From an uncultured Ruminococcus sp. (GTDB lineage Bacteria; Bacillota; Clostridia; Oscillospirales; Ruminococcaceae), in contig CAMCOJ010000031.1 in the NCBI GenBank assembly GCA_945876405.1, forward strand, positions 1 through 11,657: 11,657 nt of DNA, given 5' to 3'. Under the pieces are notes generated by a model. It made no database searches. It saw only the letters and a program-made list of their open reading frames with translations, and was not told where the DNA came from. Shown here in pieces: positions 6,965-11,657 of this stretch. A program made the position numbers and the translations under genes. The number at the start of each line of letters is the position of its first letter. Position 1 is the first letter of the stretch.

Positions 6965-8329
6965 CTACTTTCCTACGCAGAAGCGTGAGAATACTTCGTT
7001 TACCACGCTGTCAGCAACATTTTCACCCGTAAGTCTGAGAAGATTTGCAAGTGCCTCGTCAATAACAACAGTAACTGCATCAAGGCTCTCTCCGTTTCTC
7101 AGAATGCAAAGTGCATCATTTACAGAGGCAAGTGACATCTCAAGGCACTGCTTCTGACGCTCATTTGCAATAATACCGTCCTGAGAATCGATTTCCTCAT
7201 TTATAAACATTTTTTCGAGGCATTCCTCAAGACCATCTATGCCACTGGAGTTTTTAGCCGATATCTCGATAACATACCGGAAATGTTCACGCAGATATTC
7301 AGTGTCCGCCACTCTTTCCTTGTCTGACTTGTTAAGAAGGGCTATCGCCTTTCGATCGCCAAGGGAACTGATTATATTTCTGTCGTCCTCAGAAAGCTCT
7401 TCAGAAGAGTCAAACACAGCAAGCACAAGATCTGCTTCGCGGATTTTTCCGTAGGCAATCTCAACTCCGCGCTGTTCAATCTGATCCTCTGTATTTCTTA
7501 TTCCTGCCGTATCGGAAAGTCTGATGGTCAGCTCACCTATCTTTACATATTCCTCAACAACATCACGGGTTGTTCCGGCTATATTGGTTACTATACTTCT
7601 CTCATATCCGCTCAGGCAGTTCATAAGAGTTGACTTTCCTACATTCGGCCTTCCCACGATAACAGTGTTAATACCCTCTCTGATTATTTTTCCGTAATCA
7701 TAGGTTGCGGAAAGCTGTGAAAGATCTTCTCTGATATCCGCAAGCTCAGCTTCAAGTGTAACAGGGTCAACAAAAGGTATGTCCTCTTCTTCCGGATAAT
7801 CAGCCCAGGCAGCAAGATCTCCGAGAATCTTTACTATCTTTTCCCTTACTGAAGTAATTCTTCTGAACATAGCACCGTCCTTCAAAGCAACAGCGTATCT
7901 GAGTTCGTTTCTTCCTGTTGATGAAATCACGTCCATAACAGCCTCAGCCTGTGTAAGAGACATTTTTCCGTTGAGAAATGCCCTCTTTGTAAATTCACCC
8001 GCCTCAGCAAGTTCAGCTCCTGCGGAAAGAACAAGTCTGAGTATCTGTCGTGTTATATAAATTCCTCCGTGACATGAAATCTCAGCAACATCTTCACCTG
8101 TATAGCTCTTCGGAGCCCTGAATACAGTTAAAACAACATCATCGAGCTTTTCTCCGTTTTCCGTTATCTCTCCGTAGGAACATGTATAGCCTTCCATATC
8201 GGATACTTTTTTTCCGCTGTAAGCCCTGAATACTCTGTCTGAAACAGCAAATGCATCACTTCCGGAAATTCTGATTACAGATATTCCTCCCACAGCATTC
8301 GGGGTTGATATTGCAGCTACAGTTGACAT
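6965..8329 (-). CDS. mnmE: tRNA modification GTPase MnmE (TrmE)
   Basis: GTPase that uses a folate one-carbon unit and, with MnmG, modifies wobble uridine 34. The 454-residue protein is complete: an N-terminal folate-binding domain (about 1-120), a helical domain, and an inserted G domain with P-loop GRPNVGKS at 226-233, TTRD at 253-256, DTAG at 273-276 and NKSD at 333-336. It ends with the diagnostic CVGK at 451-454, whose cysteine is required for modification in E. coli. ATG start with GGAG 8 nt upstream. It lies 63 nt after jag across a hairpin (8356-8388) and just before mnmG. Confidence 0.97.
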   Translation of the reverse strand: MSTVAAISTPNAVGGISVIRISGSDAFAVSDRVFRAYSGKKVSDMEGYTCSYGEITENGEKLDDVVLTVFRAPKSYTGEDVAEISCHGGIYITRQILRLVLSAGAELAEAGEFTKRAFLNGKMSLTQAEAVMDVISSTGRNELRYAVALKDGAMFRRITSVREKIVKILGDLAAWADYPEEEDIPFVDPVTLEAELADIREDLSQLSATYDYGKIIREGINTVIVGRPNVGKSTLMNCLSGYERSIVTNIAGTTRDVVEEYVKIGELTIRLSDTAGIRNTEDQIEQRGVEIAYGKIREADLVLAVFDSSEELSEDDRNIISSLGDRKAIALLNKSDKERVADTEYLREHFRYVIEISAKNSSGIDGLEECLEKMFINEEIDSQDGIIANERQKQCLEMSLASVNDALCILRNGESLDAVTVVIDEALANLLRLTGENVADSVVNEVFSRFCVGK

Positions 8330-8355
8330 ATTTTTCGCTCCATCCTGACCTAAAT

Positions 8356-8388
8356 TATTTCCCCGATGAAAATCTCACCGGGGAAATA
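8356..8388 (-). terminator. Hairpin between jag and mnmE (possible weak terminator)
   Basis: A perfect 10-bp stem, TATTTCCCCG (8356-8365) with CGGGGAAATA (8379-8388), encloses a 13-nt loop and starts right after the jag stop codon. Downstream on the minus strand is only AATTTA, so termination would be inefficient. It could attenuate readthrough into mnmE or protect the jag 3' end. It is not a Noc site, because the half-sites are 13 nt apart. Confidence 0.55.
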
Positions 8389-8392
8389 TTTT

Positions 8393-9295
8393 TTATATTT
8401 CGATTTTACCGTAAAGACCGGCATTGATATCATCTTCAGGCTTCGGTTTCTTGTAATCTTTTTCGAAGCTTGTCTTCAGATCAAGTGATCTCGGTTCAAA
8501 GTTTCTGTTTCTTCTTCCCTCACCCTTGCGTCCGCCTCTTCCGCCACGTTTGTCGCCGCGTCTGTGCTCTTTTTTATTGAGTGAAGAAATGATTATCTTT
8601 CTGTACGGTTCTTCACCCACAGAACGCGAAGAAACGCCTTCGATTTCAGAAATCACTGAATGAATGATTCTTCTCTCATACGGATTCATCGGTTCAAGAA
8701 CAGTAGAACGTCCGGATCTGAGTACATTCTTGGCAATTTTCTTCGCCAGATCTTCAAGTGTTTTCTTTCTCTTGTCTCTGTATCCGTTGCTGTCAAGAAC
8801 TACCCTGTAGTATTCATCATCAAGTCTGTTGCAGAACATTGATGCGAGATACTGTATGGCATCAAGATTCTCACCTCTTCTGCCGATTATGAAGCTTGTG
8901 TCTTCACTCGTAAGGTTAATAACAACTCCGTCCTCGGTTTCTTCATAAGTGTATTCAGCTTTTACACCCATTTTATCAAAAATGTTGAAAATATAGTTTA
9001 CAGCAGCCTCTGCCTTGTTTCCTTCAAACTTTGGCTTGTCTGAAACTTCTGGTGCCGGAACTGTTTCTTCTGCAGCTGATTCCATATTCTCTGAAACATC
9101 AGGTTCTTCATCAGTTTCAGAACTTGCAGGAATGTATTCAGCTTCTACCTTAGCTTCTCCCTTGATAATACCGAGAAAGCCTTTTTTAGGTTCTTCAAGA
9201 ACTGTAAAAGAAATAAGTTCTTCAGAAACGCCAAAAGCATCAACTGCATTCATCTTTGCTTCTTCTATCGTTTTTCCGACAAATATGTTTTTCAT
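8393..9295 (-). CDS. jag: RNA-binding protein Jag/KhpB (Jag-N, KH and R3H domains)
   Basis: Cytoplasmic RNA-binding protein; in Firmicutes KhpB affects cell elongation and binds many RNAs. From the ATG at 9295 it has 300 residues, against about 208 in Bacillus. In order: Jag-N domain (about 1-52, with KKGFLGI at 38-44), an acidic low-complexity linker (55-88), a KH domain with the GRRG loop at 138-141, and an R3H domain around 204-236 with R209 and H212 of the RxxxH motif. A basic Arg/Gly tail (245-270) and a further charged tail follow. The start GTG 9304 overlaps the AAGGAG site and is rejected; ATG 9295 has 8-nt spacing. It follows yidC by 20 nt, the usual pairing. The linker and RG tail are extra RNA-contact or scaffold candidates (inference). 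Confidence 0.95.
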   Translation of the reverse strand: MKNIFVGKTIEEAKMNAVDAFGVSEELISFTVLEEPKKGFLGIIKGEAKVEAEYIPASSETDEEPDVSENMESAAEETVPAPEVSDKPKFEGNKAEAAVNYIFNIFDKMGVKAEYTYEETEDGVVINLTSEDTSFIIGRRGENLDAIQYLASMFCNRLDDEYYRVVLDSNGYRDKRKKTLEDLAKKIAKNVLRSGRSTVLEPMNPYERRIIHSVISEIEGVSSRSVGEEPYRKIIISSLNKKEHRRGDKRGGRGGRKGEGRRNRNFEPRSLDLKTSFEKDYKKPKPEDDINAGLYGKIEI

Positions 9296-9315
9296 TTCAA
9301 TCACTCCTTTTTTAA

Positions 9316-10491
9316 TCAGTCAATATCATCACCGTATTTTTCAGCCATACGTCTTCTGGCTGCTTCAAGTGAGCTGTCCTCAGTATCATCATCGGAATAT
9401 TTGGCATCAATTATTTTTCTTGCTTCATTTATTGCTTTTCTGCTCTGTTCATTGTATTCGGACTTTGACATACCACCACGTGTTCTGGAAGCACTTCCCT
9501 GATATGCAGATGTTCCGTTCTGCTGAGCAAGCATTTCCTGCTGCTGTTCCATGAGCTTCTGCATAAAACCAGGCTTTTTGTTTTTGTTCTTTTCCTTGTC
9601 TGTTGCAAGAAGTGCCTCACATCTCTCAGCAGTGTAGTAATTGTTGAAAGCTATCATCTGGATAAGTCCGAGAATACCTGAAACTGTCCAGTAAAATGCC
9701 GCACCTGAAGGAATAGAGAATGAAAACCAGATGTAGAATATTGACATACCGTACATCATAACATTCATACTTCCCATACCTGCCATCGCAGGATTTGTCT
9801 TCTTCTGATGCATCTGAGAAATAAATGTTGTTACAAGATTTACGAGACCTGAAAGAATCGGAATAGCAACAAGCGCCACAGCACCTGCTGTCCATACTTC
9901 CGGATGTAAATCAGCTTTGGTTCCAAGGTTAATGAAACCAAGAAACATGTTGTGATTATTAAAATCTGTTATCTTTGCAACAAAATCAGGACCAAGTTCG
10001 GAAAAATAACTGCTGTAAGCAGGATCTGATGCATACTTAAGCACAGAAAGTTCACGGTAGTTTACCGAAAGGTCTGTTCTGGATATATCAGGAATTTTTT
10101 CAAGTACCTTAGCAGCAGCTTCAAGAGTATCCTTGCTCATTCTGAGAATATGTGTAAGTGGTTTGTAAACAACGTCCACGATACCAAAAAGAATCGGAAA
10201 CTGAATAAGTGCAGGAAGACATCCTGACATAGGGTTAACGCCCTCTTCTGTCTGAAGCTTCATCTGTTCTTCCTGAATACGCTGCGGATTATTGGCAAAA
10301 CTTTTTTTTATCTTTTCAAGTTTAGGGTTAAGTGCCCTCATCTTGGCTGCACTCTGCTGGCTTTTGACATTAAGCGGCAGAAGCAGTGCTTTGGTCAGTA
10401 TTGCAAAAATAATAAGTGAAACACCATAGCTTTTACAGAAACTATAGATGCCATACATTATCCATCCAAGCGGATAACCTAAAATTCTCAA
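9316..10491 (-). CDS. yidC: Membrane protein insertase YidC/Oxa1 family
   Basis: Inserts membrane proteins alone or with the Sec translocon. Its 391 residues exceed the roughly 260 of Bacillus SpoIIIJ. Hydrophobic segments lie near 22-40, 90-112, 198-225, 243-260 and 264-282. The conserved groove charge before LLLPL is Lys34 instead of the usual Arg. A roughly 80-residue stretch between the second and third segments (about 118-196) would be the extracytoplasmic loop. The C-terminal 100 residues are soluble and rich in Lys, Gln, Ser and Asp. I see no lipoprotein lipobox at the N-terminus. The start is TTG, supported by a GGAGG site and by overlap with the yidD stop (TTGA). It lies between yidD and jag, as in other Firmicutes. 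Confidence 0.95.
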   Translation of the reverse strand: MRILGYPLGWIMYGIYSFCKSYGVSLIIFAILTKALLLPLNVKSQQSAAKMRALNPKLEKIKKSFANNPQRIQEEQMKLQTEEGVNPMSGCLPALIQFPILFGIVDVVYKPLTHILRMSKDTLEAAAKVLEKIPDISRTDLSVNYRELSVLKYASDPAYSSYFSELGPDFVAKITDFNNHNMFLGFINLGTKADLHPEVWTAGAVALVAIPILSGLVNLVTTFISQMHQKKTNPAMAGMGSMNVMMYGMSIFYIWFSFSIPSGAAFYWTVSGILGLIQMIAFNNYYTAERCEALLATDKEKNKNKKPGFMQKLMEQQQEMLAQQNGTSAYQGSASRTRGGMSKSEYNEQSRKAINEARKIIDAKYSDDDTEDSSLEAARRRMAEKYGDDID

Positions 10492-10760
10492 GTTTTATCT
10501 CCTCCATCTTGTCTTTTTTTCTTTACGAAACTGAACTCCTCAGGAACATCATCGTATCCGCCTCTGCAAAACGGATTGCATCTGAGAATGCGCCAGACAG
10601 CAAGCACTGTTCCTTTTATTATTCCAAATCTTTCGACTGCTTTTACAGCATAGGCTGAACAAGTAGGAGTAAACCGACAGCAGGGTGGGGTAAGCGGAGA
10701 GATGAACCTCCGGTAAAACCTGACGGGAAACAGATATAACCTAACTAAATAAGTTTTCAT
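10488..10760 (-). CDS. yidD: Membrane protein insertion efficiency factor YidD
   Basis: Small membrane-associated protein that aids YidC-dependent insertion. Its 90 residues match the family. It carries the hallmark cysteine-rich block: PPCCRFTPTCSAYA at 25-38, then WRILRCNPFCRGGYD at 56-70. The N-terminal 20 residues are amphipathic and Arg-rich (LYLFPVRFYRRFI). The ATG overlaps the rnpA stop by 4 nt (ATGA) and its own stop overlaps the yidC TTG start, so rnpA, yidD and yidC are very likely translationally coupled. Confidence 0.96.
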   Translation of the reverse strand: MKTYLVRLYLFPVRFYRRFISPLTPPCCRFTPTCSAYAVKAVERFGIIKGTVLAVWRILRCNPFCRGGYDDVPEEFSFVKKKRQDGGDKT

Positions 10761-11119
10761 TGTTTTGTTTCCTCCAGGGAAGTCAAGTAAGAATCTATCT
10801 GCTCAACAGCATATTTTCTTATATAATCACTAAGATAGTCTTCCTTTACCTCTGCCGCATATCTTCTGGCAACGAATACCATATCGATGCCAAGTGGAAA
10901 CAAAAGTTCATTTTCACGATAAGCCTGTCTTATTATTCGCTTTGCACGATTTCGCATAACAGCATTACCTACTTTTTTTCCGGCCGTTATGCCGAATCTG
11001 TTGTACGGGAGTCCGTTTGGTCTGAAGTAAATTACAACAGACTTTGAAACCAGCGACTTTCCCCTGTGATACAGATTCATAAAATCTTTATTCCTGTTTA
11101 AAACCTCAGTGTAGATCAT
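10757..11119 (-). CDS. rnpA: Ribonuclease P protein component
   Basis: Protein subunit of RNase P, which with the catalytic RNA trims the 5' leader of pre-tRNAs. From ATG 11119 it is 120 residues, the usual size. The conserved FGITAGKKVGNAVMRNR region (42-58) carries the RNR signature, followed by AKRIIRQAYRE. The N-terminus MIYTEVLNRNKDFMNLYHRGKS aligns with family starts near VLxKNxDF. An in-frame GTG at 11149 would add ten residues, but it lies within a hairpin and has no ribosome site, so I reject it. The Shine-Dalgarno before ATG 11119 is weak (AAGAAAA). It lies downstream of rpmH, as in most bacteria. Confidence 0.96.
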   Translation of the reverse strand: MIYTEVLNRNKDFMNLYHRGKSLVSKSVVIYFRPNGLPYNRFGITAGKKVGNAVMRNRAKRIIRQAYRENELLFPLGIDMVFVARRYAAEVKEDYLSDYIRKYAVEQIDSYLTSLEETKQ

Positions 11120-11143
11120 AAAAAATGTTTTCTTAATTAAATA

Positions 11144-11170
11144 GACCACAAAATAATAAAAATTGTGGCC
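11144..11170 (-). promoter_or_regulatory. Hairpin in the rnpA leader
   Basis: GACCACAA (11144-11151) pairs with TTGTGGCC (11163-11170). In minus-strand RNA this is 8 bp with one G-U pair and a U-rich 11-nt loop. A T/A-rich stretch follows (TATTTAATTAAG). It sits 24 nt upstream of the rnpA ATG and could be a partial terminator or a control on rnpA translation. Confidence 0.5.
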
Positions 11171-11200
11171 TTCTCTGATGACATAGTTAATAAATTTTCG

Positions 11201-11228
11201 CTGTCAGCAACGCAGCCGTTACTGACAG
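11201..11228 (-). terminator. Hairpin just after rpmH (possible attenuator)
   Basis: CTGTCAG (11201-11207) pairs with CTGACAG (11222-11228). The stem is extended by AACG/CGTT and, in minus-strand RNA, a G-U pair, giving about 12 bp. It lies 13 nt after the rpmH stop. The following sequence, CGAAAATTTATTAAC, is a poor U-run. It may reduce readthrough so that L34 is made in excess over RnpA, or it may mark an mRNA 3' end (inference). Confidence 0.55.
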
Positions 11229-11241
11229 ACATAAAAACAGA

Positions 11242-11376
11242 TTAGTGAGTGAGTCTTGCTCTTCCCTTTAAACGTCTTCTTGCAAGAACCTTACGTCCGT
11301 TGCTTGTAGACATTCTCTTTCTGAAACCGTGTTCCTTCTTTCTGTGAAGTTTCTTTGGCTGATAAGTTCTTTTCAT
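11242..11376 (-). CDS. rpmH: 50S ribosomal protein L34
   Basis: Very basic 44-residue protein of the large ribosomal subunit. The sequence [20 protein letters not shown] begins exactly as the family does, and it ends KGRARLTH. The longer open frame reaching 11445 is not used: ATG 11376 has a strong GGAGG site at 8-nt spacing and gives the standard length. It is the first gene of the block and is served by the strong promoter at 11529-11558. In Firmicutes dnaA normally lies on the other side, divergently oriented. Confidence 0.98.
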   Translation of the reverse strand: MKRTYQPKKLHRKKEHGFRKRMSTSNGRKVLARRRLKGRARLTH

Positions 11377-11411
11377 TATTATTACCTCCAGTATCTTAAT
11401 GTGATATACAA

Positions 11412-11498
11412 GGCACCTTTTGTGTGCCCTACAGTTTTTATTCAATAGTAAACTACAACAAGCAGCTTATCACCGTATTCATACAAAAAAATGAATAC
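11412..11498 (-). promoter_or_regulatory. rpmH 5' leader with two hairpins
   Basis: The predicted rpmH transcript has a leader of roughly 145 nt. It contains GTATTCAT/ATGAATAC (11475-11482 with 11491-11498, 8 bp, A/T loop) and GGCAC/GTGCC (11412-11416 with 11424-11428, 5 bp, 7-nt loop). The second lies 35 nt before the start codon. These might support autoregulation or stability; no known ribosomal-protein leader motif is recognised. Confidence 0.45.
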
Positions 11499-11528
11499 CG
11501 AATAAATAACATAACCCTGCAATAATAA

Positions 11529-11590
11529 ATTATATCCCAATACAATTGCCTGTGTCAAGTCTTTTTAAAAAATTTTAAAATTTATTTATT
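11529..11590 (-). promoter_or_regulatory. Strong sigma-A promoter with UP-like element, rpmH
   Basis: On the minus strand TTGACA (11553-11558) and TATAAT (11529-11534) both match consensus perfectly with an 18-nt spacer. Immediately upstream (11559-11590) are A and T tracts (AAATTTT, AAAATTTTTTAAAAA) that resemble an alpha-CTD UP element. This suits a highly expressed ribosomal protein gene and probably drives rpmH and, in part, the genes after it. Confidence 0.9.
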
Positions 11591-11657
11591 ATTCATACAA
11601 TTAAAGCTCTTAAAAATTATACTATATAACGTAATTGCATAAAGATTTTTACGTTAA
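11591..11657. other. AT-rich edge of the rpmH-dnaA intergenic (oriC-side) region
   Basis: No gene, parS site or recognisable DnaA box (TTATCCACA type) is seen. The stretch is strongly AT-rich. A TATACT on the plus strand (11618-11623) could be a -10 of a promoter pointing toward dnaA, but no good -35 is present. Assignment to the origin region rests on the rpmH-rnpA gene order alone. Confidence 0.4.

Noticed and set aside
8356..8388. ATTTCCCCG...CGGGGAAAT considered as a Noc-binding site
   Set aside because: The half-sites are separated by 13 nt, whereas Noc sites are contiguous palindromes with a CCCGGG centre.
9477..9482. Second CACGTG core, considered as a parS site
   Set aside because: The flanks (ACCAC on the left, TTCTG on the right) lack the GTT/AAC arms, and it lies inside yidC coding sequence.
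11446..11657. Search for DnaA boxes and an origin-unwinding element
   Set aside because: No TTATCCACA-type 9-mers were found on either strand. AT-richness alone does not define oriC, which probably lies to the right.

Overview
The window looks like chromosomal core DNA from a low-GC Clostridia-type Firmicute, and the protein sequences feel closest to Ruminococcus and other Oscillospiraceae (inference from family resemblance; no search was run). All eleven genes lie on the minus strand. Their order is the classic replication-origin-proximal block of Firmicutes: rpmH, rnpA, yidD, yidC, jag, mnmE, mnmG, rsmG, noc, parA (soj), parB (spo0J), then serS. The right edge (past about 11560) is AT-rich and should lead into the oriC/dnaA region, which lies outside the window.

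Layout, in transcription order (right to left). A consensus sigma-A promoter with an A/T-rich upstream element (11529-11590) drives rpmH through a leader with two hairpins. Two more hairpins separate rpmH from rnpA. rnpA, yidD and yidC overlap by 4 nt each, jag follows closely, and then come mnmE, mnmG and rsmG. A strong intrinsic terminator overlaps the last codons of rsmG. noc has its own predicted promoter and terminator, and a near-perfect parS site sits immediately after its stop codon. A second strong predicted promoter drives parA-parB and probably serS.

Functionally the block combines ribosome assembly and RNA processing (L34, RNase P protein), membrane protein insertion (YidD, YidC, Jag/KhpB), wobble-uridine tRNA modification (MnmE-MnmG), 16S rRNA methylation (RsmG), nucleoid occlusion and chromosome segregation (Noc, ParA, ParB, parS), and seryl-tRNA charging.

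The part not explained by this standard set is a family of hairpin-bearing intergenic repeats. A roughly 125-bp element lies between noc and parA (3156-3280). A second copy, cut by the window edge, follows serS (1-118). A short relative lies in the noc leader (4222-4252). The two long copies keep their terminal stem through compensatory base changes, and the noc-parA copy begins almost exactly at the predicted parA transcription start. It is either a structured mobile repeat or a cis-acting RNA/DNA element. I see no phage, transposase, CRISPR, tRNA or rRNA gene.
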